64,000 nt of DNA from Symsagittifera roscoffensis (GCF_963678635.1 NC_087064.1:81321526-81385525); one strand, 5' to 3'. Numbered from the stretch's first letter, positions 34,451 to 45,290 are shown. Program-made: numbers and translations. Notes: a model not told the origin generated them from the sequence alone.

Positions 34451-36110
34451 ATGGAAACCTCGTCATCAAATTCGGAATCGTGTGATGACTTAAATATGTT
34501 TTCTTAGTGATCCGTTCATCAGAGATTTTAAGGAGAGCCCCAAGACAGTGACTTCTAAAGACAAAAAGGCGAGGAAAGGATTTCATGTATTTTTAAATAG
34601 CAGTGCCGAACAACAGGTTAACACCACCGGAAAAGAACAAAAAGACAGCGGCACACAAATTTGGAAAACAAAGTGTCAATCAAAAAACGAGATAGAGAAG
34701 AAGCAGAAACATAATTGTAAAAACGGCATGGCCAGCTACATCCACGCCAATAAAAAGAGAAGAAAAAGCGCTAGACGTGAAAAAATTCATCAAGAAAAAC
34801 ATGATTGCAGATGATAAAACAGAAAAATTTTTTTAAAAAAAACGAAACAACATACGAAGAAAGATTGGAAATGGCCGAACAAATAGCAAAGAGGTGAAAA
34901 AAGAAAACAGTAGAACAGATTTGTACGAAGGATAGCCTTCAAAGATATCTTCAAATGAACTGGCCGAAACGTCCACAGATGCATCCATAACAGCGGAAGA
35001 AACGGAAAAGCAACCAAAAATTATAGAACAGAGCTGGCGACTAGGATTTTACCGAGGATTGTGACAGAACATAAATTTCCCTATTTGAAACGCAATTACT
35101 TACACAAAAATACCGCCAAAATAGCTCGAGCTGGACAGAACTTGGGGCGCAAACTGGCCCACTAGACTGGGACAAAAACTTGAAAAAAAAAGAAAAAGGG
35201 GGAAGAAAAACAGAGAAAAAAGGCCAGTGCTCATTCACGATTTGTCAAAACTGAGATTAAAACTCATAGATCTAAAACTAATTTTGGTAAAATTGATACA
35301 CAGCAACATTTTTTTCCCATAAGATTGTGAATGTGGTATTGCTACGGTAGTAGACCTTAAATCTGAAATACCATATTTTAGATTCAGTGTGTGCTGACTT
35401 TTTTAAAGACTCTAGACTTGTCTTGTTTACTCTTTGAAAATTCTATTTCGTATTTGTGTGAATTCAGTTTTATGACAAAACAAGTCTTTACTCAGATCAT
35501 AGGATATAACAACATTGCAAAGCTCATTGCTCTACATCATCTTCGAAATAATTTTGCGAAACTACATCAACGTCGAAAGAGTTTTTTTGCCAATTTTGCG
35601 ATACAATATAAAGAAACACGTACTTCAAAATACCACAAATTTTTGCTGTTCAAAAAGTTTCAATTTTGTTATTGTGTTTTAAGTTTTTTTCTGAAATTCG
35701 AAAAGCTCACTCATTGTGGAATTAGGTCCTGCAGAACAATAATTTTTGCCTGCAAAACTCCTTATCTGACTTTATTTGAGCTCATGTGCAGTTTTTTACA
35801 GACAATCGCAACTCATTTTCAGACTATCAGGTCCGAAATACGATAGCATAGACTTTGTCCGCGACTCCAAACCCTGTCCAGACTATGAACTATTGGTCGG
35901 GGAGTTAAGATCTTCGCGACTGTTACATTCTAGAATTTAATCGCGGAAATTGTTGCGGGTTTTAATTTTTAGCCAATTAAACGCCAATTAAACAATTAAT
36001 GCAAACCAAACGAAGGGGAGGAAGATCATAATTTTGATCTATTTTACGGGATGTTAAGCTGATGCTCTTCTTCAAGCTGGCGAGATTTTCTTAAATAGTG
36101 TTTTGGAACT
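34451..36110. other. Intronic; low-complexity and unassigned open frames
   Basis: The plus-strand frame at 34548-34814 is Lys-rich and may still belong to the gypsy relic. The 151-codon plus frame at 35391-35846 is the longest here, but it is Phe/Lys/His-rich with no family resemblance. The strand bias (A-rich to about 35250) suggests old retroelement sequence. Confidence 0.4.
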
Positions 36111-36113
36111 GAC

Positions 36114-36280
36114 TTCTGTGATTTTGATGCCTATGAGCACTACTGCAAAGACGACCATGAGTTTGGCGAGGAACAGACAGAAATCTCCGACTGTGTTGAT
36201 GGCCACAACTCTCACTGCATTCGACACCAGCAGAGTGAAGCCCCGCTTGGCCGCCTTGCAGAAGTGGTAGCCATATATGG
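36114..36280 (-). CDS. SLC44-like transporter, exon H
   Basis: It starts after TGTTGCAG; two bases complete Ala, then 55 codons begin IYGYHFCKAAKRGFTLLVSN. INTVGDF and a long hydrophobic helix follow, ending GIKITE. The donor is GTCAGT, a weak site. Translation could run on to a TGA at about 36070, but cutting at 36114 and joining to exon I gives exactly the SLC44A1 spacing between the two conserved blocks. The next exon is 26.6 kb away. Confidence 0.93.
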
Positions 36281-36585
36281 CTGCAACACACAACCATCAT
36301 CAACACCAAACCTGGTCGATTTGAGCAATTTTGACCGTTTGAGCAATTTTATTTGAATGTTCTCGTTTTTTTTTTCATGAGTTATCTGACTTTCTCGTTT
36401 AAAGATTTCTGTTTTTTTCCATAGTGTTTATTAGAAGTTGTAAAAGGTGAAACAGCGGAAATTTTTTCACCGAATTCTTAGCCTTGTAGTTTTTCACGGA
36501 TAGTTTTTAGCGTAATGAGAGGTTAATTTTCCCGGACTCCGCTCAAAATTGTGGGTAAAAACGTGACGGGGGTAATGACACTTAC

Positions 36586-36701
36586 CTGTCATGATGTAAG
36601 CGTTGCGGTTGATGAATCTGATGATGTTTTCTAGGCACCACAGGCAACAGAACATGCACTTGAACACAAACTTTGCAATTGCATTGTCCGATTTATTCAA
36701 C
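36586..36701 (-). CDS. SLC44-like transporter, exon G (Cys-rich segment)
   Basis: The exon runs from ATTTCAG to ATGACAG|GTAAGT. One base completes Gln and 38 codons follow, LNKSDNAIAKFVFKCMFCCL then WCLENIIRFINRNAYIMT, with one base left over. The CCLWCLE cluster and N.NAY are diagnostic for the SLC44 family. The intron to exon F is 5.3 kb. Confidence 0.95.
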
Positions 36702-37094
36702 CTGAAATATCAATTCTCTATACTTAAGAATAGGTCCCCCTGACAATCAACTTCCTTCTAAAAAGTCCATTGTTGGGTCACTGTAATTCGGTCACTGTTG
36801 GGTCAGTGTAAACATAACAGAAGAGTTCTAAGCTGAATAAGAAAAGTAGAAAAGAGTTTTAAAAAACTTAAGTTAAACTAACTAGAAAAAATGTTTAAGT
36901 TGAATTCGATTGTGGAAACTTAGTAGACAAAATAAAAGAGCAGCAGCCTCCAAAAATTTTACTGAGATATTATTTAATTGTCTGAATAATGTCCTAGTTG
37001 TTTGTTTTCAGTGAACACAATTGTAGTAGATTGTAGTAATTCTGCAATTGTAATAATTTTAATAGTAGATTTATAGATTAGATAGTAGTAGTAA

Positions 37095-37422
37095 CAAGAC
37101 TGCTCGTATCAGGGGGAGGCTCTGAATGTTCCGACTGCCTCTTAAGGTCTATGGCGCAGTAATGACATGAAAAGAATTATATCCCGCGTTAATTGTCCCA
37201 AATTAGCCAAAATTGCAATCTTTAATTTCCATAACTTTACGAAAATGATAACAGGTGAAATATCTTTTCAAAATTAAGCTCAGGACAACAATACCTTTCG
37301 AATGATATAAAATAATCCCGTCAAAAATGGCTAGTTAAAAAGTCGAAATTTGTCTGAAGAAAAAATAAAAATCCCCCACCCCGAGCACAAATATTCCGTT
37401 ACTTTCGTTACGAAAGTCGGAA
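37095..37422 (+). mobile_element. R2 structured element, copy 2
   Basis: ACAAGACTGCTCGTATCAGG starts at 37095 and the first stem-loop is CAGGGG/GAG/GCTCTG (37110-37124), followed by GAATGTTCCGACTGCC and a return GCGCAGT (37154-37160) pairing with ACTGC. The end hairpin TTCCG-TT-ACTTTCG / TTA / CGAAAGT-CGGAA spans 37394-37422. The body matches copy 4 (56243) closely. Confidence 0.72.
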
Positions 37423-37900
37423 CAACAAGACTTCTCGTATATCAAGGTAAAATTTTGAATGTTCCGACTGTCCCTTAATTCATATCGAAAAGTTTTTGGG
37501 ACAACAAAATAATGAAAACCTATAAATTTTGGACAATACAAAAGTGTAAAATTTTGAGTCTTCCGAAATTAATACGACCAATTATCTAACCTCAATCCAA
37601 ATTATAACGATTTTGTAGTGCGGGTGTTTTCACCACGCATAAATAATTTGCGTTATGTTCTCAGCATTATGAATTAACTCTTCAAAGCGCGCATAATTTA
37701 GTCCATAACATGGCCAGTTTGGCATTTTTCAAACCCCCAGAACTTTACAAAAATAATAGGAGGTAAAATATTTTTTTAAATTTGAACTTAAGAAGTCAAT
37801 ATTTTTAATGAGGTTTAAAAATTGTTGTTGAAAACTAATATTTCGATCGGCGAAAATGGACTGCATAAAAAAGATACACCGAGCATAAAAGCAAAAAGGC
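37423..37900 (+). mobile_element. R2 structured element, copy 3, head-to-tail with copy 2
   Basis: Right after copy 2, AACAACAAG leads into ACTTCTCGTATATCA (37429) with stem-loop CAAGGT/AAA/ATTTTG (37443-37457), all six pairs formed, and GAATGTTCCGACTGTCCC. A diverged 3' half follows (37700-37890: CATGGCCAGTTTGGCA, AAACCCCCAGAACTTTAC, CACCGAGCATAAAAG). Confidence 0.65.
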
Positions 37901-37949
37901 ATAGATATGATACCAAGTTTGCCCTTCACTATTTAAATCTGCTACTTTA

Positions 37950-38196
37950 GGTCAAAATTGAAAAAAATTCATAACTAAGCTATAGCTTTTTCTGACAAAA
38001 TGATTGTGACTACACAAAAATCTATACCAAAATTGGAAAAAATGAAATTTTTTGGGTAAAACCTTACCCAAAAATATGACCTTTTTTGGGTAGTCAAAAT
38101 TGAAAAAAAAAATCATAACTAGACTATAGCTTCTTCTAACAAAATGAAAGTGACTACGCAAAAATCTATACCAAAATTGGGAAACATGAAATTTTT
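37950..38196 (+). repeat. Two-copy tandem repeat, about 140-bp unit
   Basis: GTCAAAATTGAAAAAA, CATAACTA, CTATAGCTT, AAATG..TGTGACTAC and AAAAATCTATACCAAAATTG occur twice in the same order with an offset of about 140. Confidence 0.8.
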
Positions 38197-38487
38197 GGTG
38201 TTTCTTTTTGAGTTTTTGTTGTTTATTTTTGCTCTAGAGAGAGAAGACTAAATTGGGGATTGATCTGTAAGCTCGTCCAATCAGTTCATAATATTTAAAA
38301 TATTGAAAAAATAGATAGAAAACCTACTCTGAAACTTTTAGTCACAAAAACAATAATATGAAAAAAATCATGTTTTATTCGACATGGCGACAAATTTTGG
38401 AAGTTTTTTTGTCACAACTTGAAGCAATATGTCACAACTTTGTCACAACTTGAAGACGGATGAAAGAAGGTTAATATGAGAAGCGTG

Positions 38488-39022
38488 CTGAGTGGGGCGT
38501 GGCGAACTCCGCCCCCCCCCCCTTTAATTCTGGTTGCAAAATTTTTTCATTGTGGTTGCAAAATTTTTCATTTTCGAAAATTTTGTCTTGTTTTTTAGAT
38601 CGAACAAATTGTTTTTCTGAGCTCTCCCAAATTTTTCAAAATAACAGGCCAAAAGTTGCGGTTTTTAGGCACTTTTTGGAAAATTTGCCCAAAGAACTGC
38701 GTTTTGATTGGAGCGCGTAAATTATTAAATACAGGCGCCGAAGGCGCTCTTAGAAACAGTTTTTGGTCAGTCAGCGAAAAATGGATATCTCAAAATAGTA
38801 CAAAGGGGGACCCTTGGGATCGACAGGGGATCGGATCTCTGAGGGAAGGTCTCTGCCCCCGCCACGAAGACCCCGCTAAAAACGCCATTGCTAAATAGGG
38901 TCCTCATAGTGTTTTCGGAGAGCTGAGAAAATCAAATTGGTCGGCTTACAAAAAGGTTAAAAAATTCAATTTTTTTTCTCGAAAAACTGCCCCCCCCCCT
39001 ATAAAAATTTCGGCGCGTGCCA
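38488..39022 (+). mobile_element. R1-related element, diverged copy
   Basis: It carries the C-run (38512-38522), GGCGCCGAAGGCGC (38733), GACCCTTGGGATCGACAGGGG and a second C-run (38990), in R1 order. The outer ends (GAGTGGGGCGTGGCG and, reversed, CAGTGGCACGCGCC) differ from the standard R1 ends, so it may be a sister family. Confidence 0.6.
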
Positions 39023-39261
39023 CTGGTCAATATGACAGTTCATCCCCGACGATCTTTCTTTGAAGTACTGAAAATCAGATGGAAAAAACAATAGCCGCTA
39101 TGCCATGGTTCCTCACTTCTTGAAGTGGTCGGAACAATCACGCCGAAGATATGTGAGTAAGTAGTCGCAGAATAAATAAATGAGATAAATTAGAAAGCTT
39201 TCTGTCTCAACTAGCTGTTTTCCCAACTCCTTTTAGCGTATTCTGCTCTTTAGAGTCTTAG

Positions 39262-39910
39262 TTACGACAAGGCCATAGTCCTGTCGAGGATTTTCTCGAC
39301 ATCCGAAAATATCAGCTGTTGTTCAGTCTTCGTCCACGTGTAGTACAATCTGAGAATCCTCCGTGGACTTGAACAAAACTTTTTTGGTGATTTGGACAGC
39401 CAATTCATATCGAGGTTTTTTTTTGCAGATGCCGCCGGCTTACAACTGGGGGCAATGATGCCTAAGTGAATATTCCGGTGTCGGCTCTTCAATCGAAAAT
39501 GGTTGAAGAGAGAACACTCAGCGGTCTTGATGCCAATTAACCCTTCTTTGCCGGATGTGCCGTTCTTTTCTGGACTGTGATAATGAAAACCCGTCCCATA
39601 ATTGTTTTTGGTGGCTGCGTTTGAGTCAAAGGTTGAGGCGGACCTTTCTGACTATTTTGGCGGAAGCAGTTAACTCGGTAGTTTTTAGCTGCAAGGTACT
39701 AACTGGCGTGCAGTTTGGAAGTCCATGTTATAGATATTACTGTCTCTATCCAAGGTTAAGCTAGGAGAAGGTACCTCAACTGTTGGAGCAGTCGAAGCGG
39801 TGGCGTTATCTGGGGGATATATGTACACAAGTGCTGTCCAAAAAGTTTCGACTATCCATTCTTAGACCACCATGCGTAAATGCGGTACATCATGCTGGGT
39901 TTTGAAAAAC
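39262..39910 (-). pseudogene. Coding-like relic Y, copy 2, with open tail
   Basis: The minus strand reads PPDNATASTAPTVEVPSPSL then TLDRDSNIYNMDFQTARQLV (39840-39700), and later an open frame 39492-39262 with KPAASAKKNLDMNWLSKSPK. The first part has a close relative at 40880-41000. Ser/Thr/Pro-rich sequence without a domain I can name; gag-like origin is possible. Confidence 0.4.
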
Positions 39911-40434
39911 CGGTGTCGAGAAAAATGTGTTGAGAAAAACCGGTTCGAAATTTTTGATTTTTGGTCTGATTTTGAGCTAATTAGTAAGGTAGTTAGTGAG
40001 GTAGTTAGTTTTTTGAGCTAAATTTAGGCGTGAAAATTTAGTTTTACTCAAGTAAAGGTAGTTTTCGGAGTTTCTTAGCGCAATTTTGGGAATCAAAAAC
40101 TTCAAAGTTCAAAAAATTTCCGCAAAAAGTTTCTTAAATTTTTTGTTTTCGGTTTAAGTCATTTGTCTTCAAAAACTGCTTGCTAATTGACCTATCTTAG
40201 TATGACTCTCAAATATAACTAAATTCTATTTTTTCGTCCAGATCTATTTATCACAACATGCAGAAAAAAGTGAAACTAATTCGAAAAAAAAACTTTTTTG
40301 TGTTTTTTATGAGACTGTGGTCGGTATATTCTGTGCTACTTGCACAGTAACCGGCTATCCTTGTTAGATTTTGTCTCTGGTTCTATTCACCTCTATTTTC
40401 CTAGCCCCAGTTAAATTAGTCCAGGTCACCCACT

Positions 40435-40692
40435 GGGTTTGTTCCTGGCTACAGACTCCGTAGACATTAGCAGTGATATTTTTGATTTTCGGAGCTGTTT
40501 ACATCTGGTTCACTTCTTTTCTGATAGATTTTTTGAAATTTTCTAGCCTTCCCTGCTTATGGCTTAGTTCAATGGGAATTGAAGCTTGCTTTCATTCATT
40601 GTCGCCAATCTTCCTGCCAATGAACTTCGCTTGAAATTCAGCTTTTCTACGCTGTACATTGTCATTGTACTCATTAAGCTTCAGTAGATGAA
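40435..40692 (-). pseudogene. Coding-like relic X, copy 2
   Basis: The minus strand reads HLLKLNEYNDNVQRRKAEFQ, AKFIGRKIGDNE, a stop, then PIELSHKQGRLENFKKSIRK and EVNQM. The charged, helical composition looks like a gag or coiled-coil protein. It matches 41208-41450. Confidence 0.45.
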
Positions 40693-40699
40693 AACAAAT

Positions 40700-41095
40700 T
40701 TTTTTTCTCCAGACTATGCTAAAAGACCCGTCCTAATGTTTTTTTGGTAGCTGATGTCTAGAATGTAGACGAAAGTTACTGCGAATTGTTTCAGGTGGCG
40801 GCGTTGATTGCTTCGTGGTTGAACTTTCCATTCTAACTCACCTTTAGTTTACTGTTCGCAGTTTTCAGCTGTAGGGGACCAACTGGCTGGCAGTTTGGGA
40901 GTCTGTTGTATAGAGTTTACCGTCTCTATCCAAAGTTAAGCTCGGAGAAGGTACCACAACTACTGGAGCAGTCGAAACGGTAGCATTATCTGGGAGATAT
41001 ATGTTAAAAAAGGTTTTGATTATCGACTCTTAGACCATCATAGGTGAATTCGGTACACCATGCGTGGTTTTTGAATACGGTACATATTCCTTTTC
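40700..41095 (-). pseudogene. Coding-like relic Y, copy 1
   Basis: The minus strand is open for about 44 codons through YLPDNATVSTAPVVVVPSPS and LTLDRDGKLYTTDSQTASQL before a TGA. It shares about four of five bases with copy 2 at 39715-39905, displaced by roughly 1180 bases. No family recognised. Confidence 0.45.
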
Positions 41096-41207
41096 AGATT
41101 TTGCATCTGGTTCTAATGACCTCTATTTCCTCATCCACAGTTAAAATCATCCAGGTTTTTTTTTCAAAGCCCTTGTTGAAATAATTTTCTCGAGATCCGT
41201 TACCCAA

Positions 41208-41452
41208 CGGGTTTGTTCACTGTGATTAGCAGTGACATTTTTATTTTTCGGAGCTGTTCACATCTCGTTCACTTTTTGCTGATAGGTTTTTTTAAAACTT
41301 TCAAGCCTTCCCTGCTTATGGCTTAATTTAATGGGAAAGGAAGTTTCCTTTTTGTGTTGCCAATCTGCATGCCATTGAATTTCGTTTAAGTATCTGACTT
41401 TCTACGCCGCTCCTCGTCTTTGTACTTGCAAAGTTTCAGTAGATTTCTGGTT
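41208..41452 (-). pseudogene. Coding-like relic X, copy 1
   Basis: It is the counterpart of 40435-40692, with the same AAGCCATAAGCAGGGAAGGC and AGCTCCGAAAA landmarks on the minus strand. It is more frameshifted than the other copy. Confidence 0.42.
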
Positions 41453-42016
41453 TATCAAATTTCGCTCTCAACTAATGATTGTGACTCTACCGTTGTTTAA
41501 ATTAGATGCTCTCTTGCAGTTGAATGTTATGTTTTTCAATGTCCAACAATTTATTTCAAAACAAAAAATAATGTTTTTTTTTTTGGAATTTGTCTTCCGT
41601 TTTATTGTTCCGACCATTTGAAATATTTTTAAATTTTTTCTTTTTTTTAAATCAGCTGCTACAAATAATTATCCGAGAGATTTGAGTGATATATCATATT
41701 GAAGACTTTACAGTCGTGATTTGAACGCCATTCAGAAATTTCAAAAAAAATTTCCCAGTGTCGAAAAATTTTTGATTTTTCGTTTTAAATCGAGCGAATA
41801 ATGAGAGCGTGTAGGCTTACAATAGCTTACTTTAAGGGCTTAAAAGCTTACAATAGCTTAATTTAGAACGTGAAAACTTAGTTTTACTCGAGTAACGTTA
41901 GTATTTTTTAGTTTTTAGCGCTTATTTTGAATCAAAAACTTCGACATTTCTACAGGTATCTCATTTTCACAAGTGATTTTTTCTGACAATTTATGACGGG
42001 TGAAAACAACACTTAC

Positions 42017-42267
42017 TGCTGTTCAACGTATGAGAGGACAGCTTTCACAAACTGGATAATTGCAATGATTAGAGATCCAAATGCCAGGGTTCCCAAATGG
42101 TACCGCACTGTCCGGTAGAAGGAGGCCAAGACAGGGAACCATCCCAGTTTGGTCTTGTCCCGAGTGAAGTACCACGAGGCCACTGCTCCTGCTATGATCA
42201 TCAACTGACATGCCACCAGGAACTGTGTGATCCAGAACAGACCGAACAAGTGGTACCAGAACGCTTT
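42017..42267 (-). CDS. SLC44-like transporter, exon F (core membrane segments)
   Basis: This is the largest exon (251 bases), running from TTTCAG|AAAGCG to GAACAGCA|GTAAGT. It codes for 83 residues: KAFWYHLFGLFWITQFLVAC, then a Gly/Ala-rich helix with AGAVASWYFTRDK, a loop with FPVLASFYRTVRYHLGT, and a helix ending VLSYVEQ. The FTRDK, ILAS/VLAS and RYHLGT motifs are hallmarks of SLC44 transporters and are very close to SLC44A1. It ends with two bases of a Gln codon finished by exon G. Translation is open in other frames too, but only this one matches the family. Confidence 0.96.
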
Positions 42268-42553
42268 CTGAAACCAAAGTAGCCACAACTAAACTTGGTC
42301 ATCCAGTATGGAGTCCAGTGCTTTTGCAAAAGGGGAAAAGGGCCTTTGATAAAATTTGAGCTCTCATCTCATAGTTGTAATGTCGCCGAATTGCATAAAT
42401 GAAATTATCAATTTTAAAAAAAGTCGAAACTCTTTGGTGAGAAAAGCTGCTGTCTTTTTCTTTAAAAACAACGCGGTCTAGCTCAAATCGATCTTCACGG
42501 TTTCCCAGATATTCAAAAAATGTCTCAACAAAGTAGATAGCAGAATGTCTTAC

Positions 42554-42621
42554 CTTCATCTCCGAGTTGGTTTCGTAAAAGACGAAAGTACCATCTGATG
42601 TATCCTTGGTTTCAGGAGACT
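42554..42621 (-). CDS. SLC44-like transporter, exon E (extracellular loop)
   Basis: The 68-base exon follows CATTTCAG and ends ATGAAG|GTAAGA. It opens with two bases that complete a Lys codon from exon D, then codes for 22 residues, SPETKDTSDGTFVFYETNSE plus MK. The stretch is polar and poorly conserved, as expected for the second, short extracellular loop before the LFGLFW membrane segment. The reading frame stays open past the donor into the intron, but that extension has no family resemblance. Confidence 0.85.
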
Positions 42622-42894
42622 CTGAAATGTGTGAATATTTTATCACAACCTGTATAGATAAATGGAAGTGTTCAGACTTAAGAAATCCATCAATTACTGA
42701 TGAAAAACATACCCTAAAGAATCATAGTCCTATACGTATCAACATAGCAAATGTCAGATTAATTTTGACCATTTCGATCTCTTTTGTAAATTTCAGATGA
42801 AAAATTTCTCATTATCTGAATTTAAAAAATTGTAATATTTAAATGTTTATTTATAGTAAAATCAATCTGAAAAGCAATCTGGCAATTTTCATGA

Positions 42895-42990
42895 AGTAAG
42901 GGTGCAGGAATGGGCTTAGAATGGGGAGTATCTCGGATGCAGGATGTCGGAAGGGGTAGGATGTCGGATGTCGGATGCTCGAATGCCATT
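42895..42990 (+). repeat. Short tandem repeat of GGATGTC(GGA) units
   Basis: GGATGCAGGATGTCGGAAGG then GGATGTCGGATGTCGGATGC form about five irregular units of 7-14 bases. Confidence 0.7.
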
Positions 42991-43212
42991 TTCCAAGAAG
43001 TAACAACAGTTCAACAAATTAAGCGTTCCGATTACGAAATTTTAACCGCCAAATAGTCGAGAAAGCGCAAAAAAATCAGGACGAATCAGTTCATTTCATT
43101 TCATCCTCTTGAATCTTGATGCTCTAAAACGTAGAGATATAATGGCAGGGACCGATTTAAGATCTCTTCGAGTTGTCTTTGTTTTTAAAATACAAATAAT
43201 GAGGACTATGTT

Positions 43213-43564
43213 CAGGGGCGGATTTGGGGGGAGGGTTGCAGTATTGGGGGATGGGGCGGACGTTTCTCTCTCCCTCAGGGTTCGACACCCTGCCGACCCA
43301 AAGGGTCCCACCTTTGAACTATTTTGATGTATCCTTTTTTGACTGACGGACCCTGAAATTTTTCTTAGGGGGAAACGCATTTTTTGGACTTTTTCTCACA
43401 ATTTCGCCTGCGGCGCAAAAAAATTGTCAAAATGGAGTCTTTATAGTGCTTTGTGAAAGCTCGGAAAAGTAATTAATTTGGTCGACCTAAAAAAAAGTCG
43501 ACAAAGTTTCGCAAATTTTTTGAAAATCCGCCCACCCCCTCGAGAAAATCCTAGATCCACCCTG
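43213..43564 (+). mobile_element. R1, hAT-like MITE, full copy (reverse relative to 7367)
   Basis: It begins CAGGGGCGGATTTGG and ends CTAGATCCACCCTG, flanked by ACTATGTT and ACTCTGTT (7 of 8 bases alike). The inside carries GACCCAAAGGGTCCC and TGCGGCGCAAAAAA, as in the other copies. A further R1-like piece (43690-43760, with a C-run) follows. Confidence 0.8.
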
Positions 43565-43828
43565 ACTCTGTTTATTGGTCAAAAAACAAAAAACCCAAAC
43601 GTAAACGTCATAGAGAAAAAATTTCTACGCAGCAGGAAAATTTTCACAAAGGTTTCCAAAATGCTTTTTTCCAAAAATTGATTGCGTAAATTAGTACCAA
43701 AGGGGGGCTTTGGGCGGTAGAGTCACCGAATTATGACGCCATCCCCCCCCCCCCCCACACACAATCTGCTGCTGTTTCAAAAGAAAACAATTCGCGTTGT
43801 TGATTTTCACAGGATGAATCATACTAAC

Positions 43829-43895
43829 TACAGGATGCAATGTACAGTGTTGTGACTCCCCAATACGTGAGAAAACCTCCAACTGTCACTATCGT
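43829..43895 (-). CDS. SLC44-like transporter, exon D
   Basis: The acceptor is TTTTTCAG and the peptide is TIVTVGGFLTYWGVTTLYIA followed by SC, a membrane helix with the family's YW pair. Two donors are possible. GTAGTT at 43831 would create a TAG stop across the junction with exon E. GTTAGT, giving exon end 43829, makes a Lys codon and keeps the frame, so I chose it. This is the least certain splice site of the gene, although the exon itself is clear. Confidence 0.85.
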
Positions 43896-43899
43896 CTGA

Positions 43900-45000
43900 A
43901 AAAATAAACAGTGGTAAAAATACTAGTTTTAATAATTTAATAATTTAGTTTTAATAATTTATTTTACATTGACCAAACAAACTATCATTAAAAAATTAAT
44001 CTCGTTCTTCTCAAAACGAGTTAGGTTTTAATAGAAAATTATTATGAAAACAACAACTTCATATTATTGATTTTTTGTTTTCTAGTCGTTTACCCAATTT
44101 TTGACTTAAGAATTAGTTGTTTTGAATCATTTTTTTTTTCGATTTGGATTCACGCAAAAAAATTGTTTTAATATTTGATCCGTGTTGAATTTTGTTTTTT
44201 TTTATCGCCAAAAACTGGGCTTATTTTGATATAAATTGCAAAGAATTGGCGTAGCAGTTTTTTGAAACTCTTACATGAAACGGCGCTTTAATTTAATCAT
44301 CTCTTTGTAGGTTCAATCAGCAGTGTTTTTAAAAAATCAATTGGAAAATTACCTTTTTCAAATTTTTTTATATATTTTTTGAAATATATTTGGGCGGAGT
44401 TTTCCTGAAATCATAATCGCAATATTCTGTGTCTGCAAACTAAGTTTAGAGACTGAGTACCAGAAATTTTGGTCCATTTAAATAATAAAATAACTTCGTT
44501 TTCTCAATTTTAATTCCATTACGCGGCGAAACTGTGCTTTTTGGGAAAGGTAAGCGGATTCCGCAACAAGGACGCTTCCTTTGTTCTTCTTTTATTCTTT
44601 TACTTTCTTTGATTGTTGCAACAAAAATTTAACATGTTTAAAGACTTGTCTCTGGAATCCACAAACATTTAGACACAAAATTGTGCGCCTATCCAGTGCA
44701 CAATTTGGCCTCGTAATGTCTTTATTAAATTTTTTTGTTCTAAATATCGAGGAAATTGATAAAACATTTGCGCTTGAAATTTTTTTTCTTAAAAAAAAAT
44801 ATTTTTTTTTAAATTGGACAGACAATTTTATAATGTAAAAGATCTAGATGCCCAGTGCTCGAAATTTAAAGAATATTCCATTTTTGGATCAGTTTTGGCT
44901 TTTTCTTCGAAAACATAATGGATAGAGTTTGGTAATACTTTGACGACTCTTATTGAAAATGGAATAATAAATCTGCAAAATGTTTTGCAATACCCGAGTC
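43900..45000. other. Intronic; nothing recognised except a 95-bp dispersed repeat
   Basis: 44625-44720 (TTTAAAGACTTGTCTC....ATCCAGTGCACA) is related to 56785-56880. Other frames here are AT-driven. Confidence 0.4.
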
Positions 45001-45039
45001 GAGATGATCGGTTTGTGTTCTGTTTTTCGCAGCCGAGTT

Positions 45040-45290
45040 TCGGTATGTTTTGACCGTCCCGGTCAAGTTTCGATAAGTTTAGACTTTCTTGACCAAATTT
45101 TGGTGTTTTTCAATTTTCTCGAGTAAATTTTGGTATGTTTTGATTTTTTTGAGTCAAAAAAGGTTTCGACTGTCTCGACCGACATTTTTAAAAAAATTTT
45201 GTTCGACCCGGCAGAGTTATGATTTGATTTTTTTGATCAAAAATGGGTATGTTTCGACTGTCTTGACTTTCTCGACAGACGAAAAATTTT
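45040..45290 (+). repeat. Degenerate minisatellite with TTTCGACTGTCTCGACC units
   Basis: About six irregular units of 35-40 bases carry a variant of TTTCGAYTGTCTTGACC followed by AAATTTTGGTATGTTT. TCGAC-rich sequence continues more thinly to about 45560. Confidence 0.65.

Noticed and set aside
33758-35238. Long minus-strand frames (33915-34121, 34039-34437, 34790-35017)
   Set aside because: They are antisense to A-rich gypsy-type pol sequence, and their Phe/Ser/Cys-rich translations are typical shadows.
35391-35846. A 151-codon open frame, long for this region
   Set aside because: The composition (Phe, Leu, Lys, His) follows the AT-rich DNA, there is no family resemblance, and it lies in an intron next to decayed retroelement sequence.
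36070-36113. Exon H as the terminal exon, reading through to a TGA
   Set aside because: Exon I carries the conserved family C-terminal block in matching phase, and the join reproduces the family spacing exactly.
42023-42286. Second open frame antiparallel or shifted over exon F
   Set aside because: These are shadows of the GC-richer coding exon; only the SLC44 frame matches a family and splices in phase.
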